A stretch of 61,284 nucleotides of DNA. It comes from Scenedesmus sp. ARA3 (lineage: Eukaryota > Chlorophyta > Chlorophyceae > Sphaeropleales > Scenedesmaceae). The notes beneath the pieces were generated by a model. It ran no database searches and was not told the origin of the DNA. It saw nothing but the letters and a program-made list of their open reading frames with translations. Where the stretch lies: assembly GCA_004335835.1 (NCBI GenBank), contig RWJK01000073.1, forward strand, positions 1 to 61,284, written 5' to 3'. The position numbers and the translations under genes are program-made. Below are positions 11,078-22,864 of this stretch, one piece after another (the stretch's first letter is position 1; each line of letters opens with the position of its first letter).

Positions 11078-13183
11078 ATGCAATACCAGTCAAACATGCA
11101 GTGCACTAGCCTGAGCACAGCTTTCCTAGAAGCCAAGTCCTTGATTGCAATGCTTCAGTCAGCAGCCTTGGATCTGCAGCAAGGTAAAACGTCCCAGCCT
11201 GCTGCTCAGCGGCGTAGGCAGCTTGTCAGCACCCTCAGAGTCCTGCAAGAGCTGCACTGCCTGACTACCAACACCCTCAACAAGCTAACACTGTCAGGGC
11301 CGGACGGAGAGCAGCAGGACAGCAGCAGCACCCTAGATGCCACAGCCACATCTGTCTGCAGCGTCTGTGGACATCAGCATTGGTGCTGCTCAGCACCGAG
11401 TGCGCAGCAGCTGCAGGATGCAGCAGTACAATTGAACAAAGGCCTGAGCGAGTGGAGGAGTTCAGCGCCAGAGCACATCAAGGATTTGATATCATCAGAG
11501 CAATCATCAGGTAAGCACAGATCGTGGCTTGCATGATGTGACGGCAGACTCATGTCAAGATATCTGGTGCAGCATGAGACGATGCACGTGATGCGTTTGC
11601 TGAAGAGCCATCAGGTAGTACTCACAATGCTGTGCTTGCTGCCGCTGCTGTGTCCACTGCAAACCACGCAGCGCAGCACTTTGCAGGAGCTAGGCAACAC
11701 CAGCTGGAGGCAGAGGCCGCCGCCAACATGGAGGCAGCGGCAGCTGCACAGCTACCTGCACAGGCCTGCAATGCCTTGCAGGAAGTTGTCAGCCAGCTGA
11801 GGGCCATAGAGTCCTGCGTGCTGTTCCAGGCGCAGCTGCTGCAGCAGGCAGCTGCAGTGTCTGCCGGCACAGGCTACAGCAGCAGCAACTTTGCCTACTC
11901 ATCCACGCCCTTTTCATCTTGGCTCAAGGTGAGTGTTGCTGCTGAAGAGCTGCCTGCTGCACAAGAAGCCAATTAGCTCGTGCGTGGCTGGCCATGTCTG
12001 GGGCCTGGGCAAACTATAGAATGTTAAAACGCTGCGCCAGCAGTGGCGCCAGTTATCTAACATGACGCGGCGCCACACGGCGCATGCGGCCGCACAGAAT
12101 CAGAACACCTATGTTGATTTGCGGAAGATGCTCTGCATGCAGGTGCACAGGGAGCCACAAGTAGCTGCAGCCATCCAGGCTGCTATGGACAGACGGCTGA
12201 CCAGCAGCAGCAGCAGGCCCTGCTACATGGTGTGGGGTGCCAGCATCGGCTGGCTAGCACTGTACGCGGCGCTGACACACAACAGCTGGAGCGTTGTAGG
12301 GGTTGAGCTGCTGCCTGTTTTGGTACAGGTGGCACAGCATATGGCACAGGCTGCAGGGCTGACAGGTGAGCAGCCTTCAGCACAAACACTGTTATCTTCT
12401 GCATCTCGCAGGAGGGTTCATTTGGTGCCTGTCACATTGTTGATTGCTGCAGCAACTGGGTGTCAATTTTGCATGTCGGATGCAAAGGCAGCTTGCAGCT
12501 CGGCTGCAGAAACTCCTTTGGCCCGTCATGATGCTTGAACTCAAAGGCTTCAGTGCTCCACGCCTGCTTCTCATTATATACACCAGTGTGGTGTAGTCTA
12601 GTATGCGTAACAACATGGTATGCTTTCACCTGCTGCAGGTGTGTCCTTTGACTGTGGGGATCTGCTTGCCAGCGACCTCAGCAACGTGGGCGTGCTGCTG
12701 CTGACTGAGCAGTGCTGGGATGACCAGCTCATCGCAAAGGTAGGTGCGGCACTTTTGTGCAGGTGGCTTGCGCCATCCGCGTGTCAAAGCAGCCACTTAG
12801 TAGTGGTGTTCTTGCGCAACACACAAGCACATGTGCATGGTGAGCAAGCACTTCTGGCGTGGGTGCGCCTTCATGCGCTTTGCCAGTGGCCACCATGGTT
12901 GCATATCCACAGGCACATTAGCCTACAAGCATGCCAGCTGGCTGTCCAACAGCATCACAGCCTCAGTTGTGCCTTCAACAACATGTTGAACAGCATCCTG
13001 CCGCTGCCACTGCTGTGCCAGGCTGCTGCTAAGGTGCAGGCTGAGCTGCCAGCCGGCTCAGTGGTGATTGACTACACGGGCAGCATGGGCAGGGCAGGCC
13101 TGGCGAGCAGCTTCAGCACAGCTGTTTGTGTGCCAGTTGGCTGGAATGAACAGCAGGTCATGCATGTGTACGTCAAGGCTTGA
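11078..13183 (+). CDS. Class I SAM-dependent methyltransferase-like protein
   Basis: Exons 11078-11510, 11615-11928, 12143-12365, 12639-12739, 13022-13183; phases agree, 410 aa. The N-terminal ~240 residues are Ala/Gln-rich and helical in character. The C-terminal part reads like a Rossmann methyltransferase: MVWGASIGWLALYAALTH (motif I position), VVGVELLPVLVQVAQHM (acidic end of strand 2), SFDCGDLLASDL (motif II/III region), VGVLLLTEQCWDDQLIAKV (strand 4) and LPAGSVVIDYTGS. The end VPVGWNEQQVMHVYVKA resembles the last strands of such folds. The arrangement recalls DOT1-like or other uncharacterised algal methyltransferases, but the substrate cannot be named. The start codon could be 11078 or 11096. 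Confidence 0.6.
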
Positions 13184-14337
13184 TGCAAGGCTGGCTGGGC
13201 AGAGGGCAGTACGGACCAAGCGGCCGCAAGAGCCTGGCGGCTTGTCGCCAGAGAGCAGCGATCAAGCAAAAGAACCTGTGCTGCTGCTGCTGCTGCTGCT
13301 GCAGCTGAGGAGCAGGTGAGCCCCAGAGTTACAGCAGCGCAGTTGCATGCAGCAGCCTGTGGGTGGTGCTGTCCTTACAGGGCCATCTGCTGGCAATCAC
13401 TGGCAGCCAACTGCCCTGTACAACAGCCACATCTGCAGCTGCCGAGCCAGAGCTTTGCTGCTGCCGCTGCTGCTGCAGGGCACCATTGGTTTGGCCAAGT
13501 CCAGGGGCCATGAAGAGTAAAGCGGTCTGGCATCACCAGCTGACATATGGCTGCCAAGTTGGCAGTGTGACCTGTGTTGCATCGGCTGTGTACGAGCTGG
13601 GTGGGCAGGCTGCAAACTGCCTGTGAAGAGGCATTGCTGCTGGTGTGGCTAGGCGCAGCAGTGTGGTGCCGCTGCAACGCTGCGACTCGTAGCACATGCA
13701 CAAAGGCAGCATGCAGATGACTGAGGCTGTGCATTGCTGGCTGACAGCTGCAGTGTGTTCATAGGCATGTCCAGCTCAGAAGCCCACCTGTGCTACCGCC
13801 AGCTGCAGCAGGGCTCTCTTCTGCTGCTTGTGCTGGGCTAGTGTGTGCGTTGTGTGCATCAGCGACATGGATTTGAACAAGTGTAATCTCAGCTGCTGGA
13901 ACTGAAGAGTACCTGAGGTGTGTGTCTGACCGTGAGGCCTTGATGAGTCATGCTATACGAGCTCCACATGATCCCTGCTAGGCACATGAAGCAGCTGATG
14001 CAGGTTCTCGTCCTGAGCAGGTGCTGAACATCAGGCAGGAGCAGGACAGCAGCAGCAGCAGCGGCCAGCGCAGCACAGCATTGACGTAGTAGCACTTCTG
14101 CAGCATGTCTGCAGCATAGCAACGGCCTGCAAGGCAATTGCGTTTCTAGTCGGCTTCCAAGGCAGCACGTGAAGCCGCAAAGCACGGGGTCATCATGCAT
14201 ATGTGGTAGTAGCCACGCCATTTTGCATGCACAACCCTAACACCTTGCACGTGCCCTGGTTGCTGTTCCCGGCCTCTGAAGCGCCCAACTCTGCGTGGAG
14301 TTGCTCGTGAAGCACCCACAAAAGCACGATTGGCACA
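13184..14337. other. Intergenic region upstream of Fd-GOGAT
   Basis: No gene recognised. A (CTG)n-CAG tract at 13280-13303 followed by GAGCAG|GTGAGC mimics a tiny exon but joins to nothing in frame. The GOGAT promoter and 5'UTR should lie in the right part. Confidence 0.45.
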
Positions 14338-17300
14338 ATGGAGCTGTGCCACGGGCAGCGCGCAAGCTCTGTGCTCGGCAGTGGAGTGCGCAGTTCAAGC
14401 AAGCATGCTTCACTAGTCCCAGCAGTTGTTGCTGGAGCCAGGGGATTGCCCCATCCCGCCAGCCAGGTGAAACGGGGCGCTACACTTTTGCAGCCTGGGC
14501 ACATGGGCCGCACTGGGTCCACCTGCAGGGAAACTTTTGTCGAAAGCATGTTTATTACATTGATCGAATTATGAATTTGACATTTAAACGGGGATTGTAA
14601 CCTCTGAGAGTCTCACCTGGTGGTATGGTCGTGTTCATTGCTGCTCGGTGTAGGCGGCTTTCTCGCAGGCCCAGGCGCCTCAGGCCCGCGCAGCGGCCAG
14701 GAGGTCTGCCAGGAATGCAGCCAAGCAGCTGACGGCAGCATCATGGGTGCCAAACGCAGTGCAGCCCGCAGCAGAGGCCCAGGCGGTGCCCGAGCAGGCG
14801 CAGGCAAAGCCCCAGCCAGTGGTGGCCGACCTGGAGACTATCCTGCAGGAGCGCGATGCCTGCGGTGTAAGCAATTCGAATTTCGGCTAGCAGCAGCGCA
14901 ACGTTCGGCACCCGTGGCGCAGTGACTCACAGCAGTAATGTGTTTTGCTGCAGGTGGGCTTCATTGCCAACCTGAGGAGCATCAAGAGCCACACCATCGT
15001 TGAGCAGGTGAGGCATCAGAAACATATTCAACACTAGCAGCAGCCATGCTGCTGCCTCTTCCGCAGTAAAGATTAGCAGGCAGGCATGGAAACTCCGGAA
15101 ACAGCAGCACCAGCAGCAACATCATTGTGGCAGAGCCTCTAACATGAGCTGAATCCTATGCGACGGCAGTGACAAGCGAAGCAGTAAGCAGGGGTTGTGA
15201 AACTTGCGGACGCAGTGGTGCTGGCTATGTGCTAAACCCATGGAGGCGGCAGTGTGTGGCTTTAACCACCTCAACTGCTGCGAAGCTGCTGCTTGAAGGA
15301 AGCAGCTGAGGGATCATGTACATTAAACAGAGCAGCAGCCTTCCATCTCCTGGTGCTCTTGCACGTGCTGTGGTCGTTCAGCTCTGTGCACTGGGCTCTG
15401 CTTCGCTGCCAGCAACAGTTGCAGCAGTGCTGCCTGTATACAAAAGACTACAGGTCACAGCCCCGCAAACCTACCCGCAGCCGCAGCACCAGCTGAGAGC
15501 TGTCGCACGTGCTGCGCTGCTGTTGTGGACGAATCAATTGTAAAACAAAAACACATGCTGCTGCATGCAGGCGCTGCGTGCGCTCGGCTGCATGGAGCAC
15601 CGCGGCGCGTGCTCTGCTGACGATGACAGTGGTGACGGCGCAGGCCTGATGACGCAGATCCCCTGGAAGCTGCTCAAGAAGGACATGCCAGCCCTCAATG
15701 AGGCCACCACAGGGTGAGCAATGGGCTGGGCAGCAGCAGCAGTGCGCCATTTGCAGCAGCAGGGTTGCCTGTAGCAGTGGGCTTGCGGTTGGCAACGAAA
15801 CTGTTGTGCGGCAGCAGGGCCATATGTAGCAGTGGGCTAGTGGCCGGCAACAAGGTTTTGTTCTGCAGCAGGGCTGTGTGCAGCAGTGTAGAGGCAGCAG
15901 CGGCTAGCAGTAGAGGGTGGTGCCCGCAGCGCTCCAGGTGACAAATACCAGGACGGTGAACAGCAGCAAGAGGCGCGTTCCTATGGGCTGAGCAGCAGCG
16001 ACAATGTGTGCGCAGTGGCTGGCAGAGTCAGGGGCAGAGGCAGCTGACAGCAGTGGCAGCAGAATGGGCGGCAGGCACAGCAGAAACAGCAGCAGTGACC
16101 TGCTGCAGCTGCTGTCCCTGCAATGGCAGCGTCGCTATGTTTCTGCTGGACAGGCAGTGGCATGTTTCAAATGGCTTGTGAGCTGCCGAGCTGCATGGCA
16201 GTGTCCGCAGAGGCTCTTCAGTTTCAGGTGATACAACAGCAGCAGCTGCAGCTATTGGTGCAGGTACACTCCTCTCATGCATCATCATCTGCTGCTGCTG
16301 CTGTTGCACGCTTGCAGTTTGGGCATGATGTTCATACCCAATGACGACGCGCTGGAGGCCCAGGTCAACGCACTGACAGCGACACAGGCACGCAAAACTT
16401 GAACACAGGCACCCTGACACTCAATATTTCTGCGTCACTTGCTGCTGCAGTGTGGGCATGATGTTCATGCCCAATGATGACGCGCTGGAGGCTCAGGCCA
16501 AGGCGCTGGCTGAGGAGGTGGTTGCTGCTGAGGGGCTGGCCCTGCTGGGCTGGCGGCAGGTGCCCATCGCGCCCGAGGTTGTGGGCCGCTTCGCAAAGGC
16601 CACGCAGCCGCGCATCTGGCAGGTGGGCTCGGGCTAGGTTTTCAACTGCTGGCAGCTAGTTGGGGGTTGACCTGCAGTGTATGGGCATGTTTTGAGGTGT
16701 CAATGGGGTGATCATGCTGTGAGGGCGAGGGGGGTGGTAGACCGCTTGGCAAATGCTACGCAGCCGTGCGTCTGGCAGGTGGGCTGAGGGGATGGTCTAG
16801 GGTTGTTGATCAGGTGCATATGCAGTGTCAGTGCTAGAGGAGGTGGGCCGCTTCGCAAAGGCCACGCAGCCGCGCATCTGGCAGGTGGGCTGGGTTGAGG
16901 TTCAGCTAGTGACAGCTAGTTGGGGGGTGACCTGCAGTGTTTGGCTATGTTTTGAGGTGTCAATGGGGTGAGCATGCTGTGAGGGCGAGGGATGTGGTGC
17001 GCCGCTTGGCAAATAGCCATGCATCGGTCAGAGTCACCGTGTATGATGTTGCATCTTCACCTGCATCTGTGCCTGCAGATGTTCATCAGCGGCAAGCCCG
17101 GCCAGGCTGGTGACGAGCTGGAGCGCCAACTGTTCATTGTGCGCAAGCTCATCGAGCGCGCCAAGACTGCAGCCATGGGCGCGGCAGCAGAGGACTTCTA
17201 CGCATGCTCGCTGTCCAACAGGACCATCGTGTACAAGGTACGACAGCACAGCTGTAAGCTGTGCGGCAGCACAGCTTTGCTGGCAAGGGGATAGCTGGCT

Positions 17301-20300
17301 GTGGGTTGCACAAAGTGCAGCGCAGAGTGTTAAGCAGACACAGCACCAGCGTGGAGCAGCACATCATTGTGCATGGGGCGCGCAGCTAGCTGCTGGTATG
17401 CAAGAACAGCGCTAGGTGGATTGCGCAGCAGCAGGATCAGGCGCACAAGGCAGAATCCGCGGCTTGTATCAAGCAGCAGCAGCAGCAGTGAGGCAGTGGT
17501 TTCCTGTAGCATTGCTCCCACTGCTATTGATATGGGTGGCGACCGGCAGCTGCTGCTGTGCCTCATACTGCTGCTGCTTTTCTCGAGGCCAAGCAAGCAG
17601 CTGCCGGGGTGCTTTTGGCGCCTTCAAGAGTTCACACCTGCCTGTTGTCCTGCTTGCTGACACATATCATGCCGTGCTTTGTTTCTCGCAGGGCATGCTG
17701 CGCTCCGTGGTGGTGGGGGCCTTCTACAAGGACCTGGTCAACACGGACTACGAGACCGCGTTTGCCATCTACCACAGGCGCTTCTCCACCAACACCACGC
17801 CCAAGTGGCCGCTGGCGCAGCCCATGCGCATCCTGGGACACAACGGTGAGGCACTGTGGCGAACTGCAGCAGCAGCAGCGCTTGGCAAATTTTGCACGCT
17901 TCCTTCGCAACCCAAGTGATGGCTGCTATCTCCGTTTTTTGGTATCAATGTTCAGCAGTGCGTTCTCACCAATTAAACTGTGTTTATGTCCCTGCAGGCG
18001 AGATCAACACGCTGCAGGGCAACCTCAACTGGATCGCCTCCCGCCAGAACGAGCTGGAGCATCCCGTGTGGGCCGGCCGCGAGGGCCAGCTGCTGCCGCT
18101 GTGCAACGCAGCAGAGAGCGACAGCGCCAACCTGGACCACGTGGCAGAGCTGCTAGTGAGGACAGGCCTGGAGCCGCAGGAGAGCCTGATGCTGCTGGTG
18201 CCGGAGGCTTTCAGGAACCACCCCGACCTCATGAAGGAGTACCCCGAGGTGAGCAGGCTTTGTTGTTATATGACATGTTATTTCTGGTGGATAGGCGGTA
18301 TGCTTATGTTGCCTGCTGCTTCTGCTGTGTGGCTGTGGGTGCGGTTCTTGTGGATTGTTGCCCAAAACTCCACGTAGTGACGCTTGCAGAGTGCACCAAC
18401 TCACTCCAGCTTACAACATGTCACTAACATGTCAATAACATGTTGTAACGTAACATCCGCAGGTGGTGGACTTCTACGAGTTCTACGAGGGCCTGCAGGA
18501 GGGCTGGGACGGCCCCGCGCTGCTGGTCTTCTCTGACGGCAAGCGCGTGGGTGCGCGCCTGGACCGCAACGGCTTGCGCCCCGCACGCTTCTGGCGCACC
18601 GCCGACGACACCATCTACGTTGCCTCAGAGGTGCGGCTGTGGCGCTGCTTGACCTGGGTCCACAGTAGGACAACATGTGTTCGTCTGGCTTTGGTTTGAG
18701 TCTGGCTGCACATGCACGTGATGTACGTGATCATCAACAATGACGTTGCTGTCGCTGACGCCTTTTCTGCTTGTGCTCTGGCCTGCAGGTGGGCGTGCTG
18801 GGTGACGTGATGAGCAACGCAGAGAACATTGTGGCCAAGGGCCGCCTGGGCCCCGGGCAGATGGTGCTGGCTGACCTGGAGACAGGTGAGAGACAAAAGC
18901 AGGAGCAGCAGCAGGAGCATGGCAGCAGCAGCAGCAGCGGCAGCAGCAGCCGAGCAGGAACAGCATCTGCAGTGTCTGATAGTGATGAATGTGTGTGTGG
19001 AACCTGGGCAGATGGTGCTGGCAGACCTGGGGACAGGTGGGTGGCAGCAGCAGCAGAATGAGAGGCAGCAACAGCGCCGCTGACAGCAGCAGCAGCAGCA
19101 GCAGCAGCAAGAGCTAGTGCAGTGCAATGAGTGAATGGGGTGGGGAGGGGTAGGAGCTACCGTAAGCACCGGCAGGCTTTGGAGATACCAGCAACAAAGC
19201 AGCAGTTGATTCCGCAGCTGCAAATGCCTGCATTGGTGTGTGATGCTTACAATACATCACACTGATTGTCCTGATCATCTCCATCGCATCCCATTCCCTG
19301 CAGGTGCATTCGGAGAGAACGCGTCCATCAGCAAGGCTATCGCCACCAAGCAGCCCTACAAGGAGTGGGTGGCCAAGAGTGTGAGGCGCCTGGAGGACAT
19401 GAGCCCTGTTTCATACCCGGCAGAGGCCAAGATGGAAAACGCCACGCTGCTGCGCCTGCAGGTGAGGACAGTATTGGCGCTGTACGGCTGTGGTGTGGTT
19501 TTGTGGCTGCAAATTGCCGTGTATGTTGTGGAGTTCTTATAAACATCTGCTTCGGATTGACATTGACAGCTGCAGGCGTAGTCACGTTGGCGCTAGCTCA
19601 AGCCACACTCAGTACGTGACTGTGGCTTCTGCTAGCGCCGCCGTGCCTTGGCTGACAGCCGTTGGTGACATTCCAACAGAGGAGCACACATATCATATGC
19701 CGCCTGGTTTGTGCGTGTGGGACGTTGTTTGTCAAACGTTTAGGAACATCAAGACTCCTTGCTGAGCACGCACTGCTGCTGCTGCTGCCAGGCCATCAAT
19801 GGCATGGGTGCCGAAGACACGCATATGTGTTAGTCATAACGACAGGGCCAACAAGTGTTGCTGTTCTGCTGCTGCTGCTGCTGCTGCTTCCAGGCCGCCA
19901 ACGGCATGGGTGCTGAGGACGCGCAGATGGTTGTTGAGGGCATGGCGCAGGCCGGCGTGGAGCCCACCTACTGCATGGGTGATGACATCCCCCTGGCGGT
20001 GCTGTCTGACAAGCCCCACATGCTGTTCAACTACTTCAAGCAGCGCTTCGCACAGGTGGGGGTTCGAAACGTGCACCTGCGTGCCAAGAGTCTGGCTGAA
20101 CTGCTGTGGAAGCACATGCTATGGTCTTGCCTGATCGGCCATGTATAGAATTGCTTTGCAGCGGACAGTAAATGCCACAGCAAGCGTTGGCAGGCTTCAT
20201 GCAACGCCTGGAGTACTGCAACTCATGTGTTTGCGTGTGTGTCTCCCTTGTCCACTGCCGCCAGGTGACCAACCCTCCCATCGACCCGCTGCGTGAGGGC

Positions 20301-22833
20301 CTGGTCATGAGCCTGGAGATGCGCCTGGGAGGACGCGGCAACCTGCTCAACCCGGGAGCTGACACGTACCGCCAGGTAGGTCTTGTGGGGTGCTAGGGGC
20401 ATTTTGAGAGGACGTGTATGTGACTAGTTGCTGCTGGAGGTGCGCCTGGGAGGCCGCGGCAACCTGCTCAACCCGGGAGCCGACACATACCGCCAGGTGC
20501 GAAAGTAGATGCGCAAAAGGCAGACACCTGTAGCACAGCAGCGCTATCTGCCGCCGTGTGCATGTGCTTACTGCTGCAGCAGCTGCTGCACGCGCTCAGC
20601 GTAGCGCCTCAGACGAATCACAATCTTTAGCAGCTGCATGAGTTCACCAGGCTGTGGGCTCACACCTGTGCCCTTGCACACACAGGTGCTGCTCAACAGC
20701 CCCATCCTGCTGGAGTCCCAGCTGGCCGCCATTGCTGCTGACGCCACTTGTCAACGAACACAATCGCATGCGCTCACCACTCGCTGTGGTCGCCGCTGTC
20801 CCGCTTTGTTCTTCCTCTGTTCTGCTCCTCTTCTGCTTTTCATCAAACAGGTGCTGCTGAACAGCCCCGTCCTGCTGGAGTCCCAGCTGGCAGCCATCGC
20901 TGCTGACGCCACTTGTCAACAAACACATCGCATGCGCTCACCACTCGCTGTGGCCGCCCCTGTTGCGCTTTGTTTCTCCTCTGTTTCGCTCCTGTTCTGT
21001 TCTTTATTCAACAGGTGCTGCTGAACAGCCCCATCCTGCTGGAGAGCCAGCTGGCAGCCATCGCTGCTGACGCCACGCTGAAGAGCAAGACCTTTGACAT
21101 CGCCTTCAAGGCAGGCACCCAGGGCAGCCTGGCTGCTGCTCTGGCCAAGCTGTGCGCGGATGTGGAGGCAGCAGTGAAGGCAGGCTGCCAGTGCGTGGTG
21201 CTGAGCGACAAGGCGACTGAGACAGACATGCAGCCGGGCGTGGTGCCGATTCCTAGTCTGCTGGCCACTGGCGCGGTGCACCACCACCTGATCCGAACAG
21301 GTGCGAGGCGTGGGGTGGTTTTGCAACAGATGGGAAGCACGATGGATTGATTAGTGGTGGTCGATAGATTTAAATGTCAGTAGGGCAGGGACTGGGGTGT
21401 GCGAGGCTTGAGGGGTGTCTGAGTGTGCGAGGCGTGAGGGGTGTCTGACACAAGACGCCTGGATGTTGGAAGGAAGGTGTGTGGCAGCAAGGAAGGGAGT
21501 GGCAGGGACTGTGCATGGCAAGTACACAGCATTTGGCTGTTGGCATACATTGGTGCTTGATGTAGGCTGAGCGGCAGATAAAGCTGACTCATACTCCCTT
21601 GTGCTGCTGCTCTTGCCTTGTATCGCAGGCCTGCGCAGCGACACCTCCATCGTGGTGGAGACGGCCCAGGCCTTCTCCACGCACCACGCCGCCATGCTGA
21701 TTGGGTATGGCGCGCACGCGCTGTGCCCCTACCTGGCCTACGAGACGGCGCGCCAGTGGAGGCTCAGCAACCGCACGCAGAGCCTGGTCAAGAGCGGCAA
21801 GGTGTGCAGAGCAAGTTTGTTACATTTGGGTCCTTTAATGTGTGAAAATGCGTTTGTTTGATTGTTCTTTTAGGGTGGTACAGCACACCAGCAGTGTGCT
21901 GATTGGGGGGTGTAACGGCTAGCATGCCACATACGCTGTTAGACTGCTAGGAGGCTTTCTCCGCACATGTAACATTTTGCTCGTGTAACACGCTGTCACA
22001 TAACGTTACATCCGCAGGTGCCGGACATCAGCGTGGGTGACGCGCAGAAGAACCTGAAGAAGAGCCTGGAGAAGGGCATCCTGAAGATCCTGTCCAAGAT
22101 GGGCATCAGCCTGCTGGGCTGCTACCACGGCGCACAGATCTTCGAGGCGTACGGCCTCAGCAGGGAGGTGCGTGCACACAACGTGTTTGGCAGCTGCTGC
22201 TTTGTGCAACAGGAAATGATAGCGTGTAGTTTGTGCTGGCTGGTAGGTGAGCTGCTGCTGGCAATGCTTGGGCAATGGGTGTAGCGTGCTGTATGTTGAG
22301 TCAAGCTTGACAGCCGTGTGTCTTGGTGCTCCCCGCTATTCGTGTGCTGACATCACTGCTGCTGCTGCTGCCGCCGCCGCCGCTGCAGGTGATTGACACC
22401 GCCTTCACTGGCAGCGTGTCGCGTATCGGCGGCATGAGCCTGGCTGACCTGCAGCGCGAGGCGGAGAGCTTCTGGGCCAAGGTGGGCGGGGGCAGCTGGC
22501 TGAGACGGGTGCAGTTAATAGACGGCAGGATACACGCAATTGGGTTTATGGGAACCTGTACGAGATATGTGTTATGTATGAGGCAGAGAGCTTGTGGGCC
22601 AAGGTGGGGGCCAGCAGCTGCTGCGCGTGCATGCTGCCTGCAAGTATAGACAGCAGGATGCACACTTCCCTGAAGGGCTTCACACCATATGTGCTTTGGT
22701 TTGCGTACGTGATTTATGTCTTGTATACTCATCGCTCCGAATATGTTTTTATCTGCCTGCAGGGCTTCCCTGAGAAGGCCATGTCAAAGCTGGAGGACTA
22801 CGGCTTCATCCAGAGCAGGGCCAAGGTGAGCGC

Positions 22834-22864
<31 letters not shown>

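Noticed and set aside
13262..13320. A further exon of the methyltransferase-like gene after the CTG run
   Set aside because: The CDS already reaches a stop at 13183 with a sensible last strand, and the donor needed before it (gtcatg) is poor.
20055..20075. tRNA-like GGTTCGAAAC box
   Set aside because: A single T-loop-like string after GOGAT exon 12, without a matching acceptor stem, D-arm or anticodon arm.
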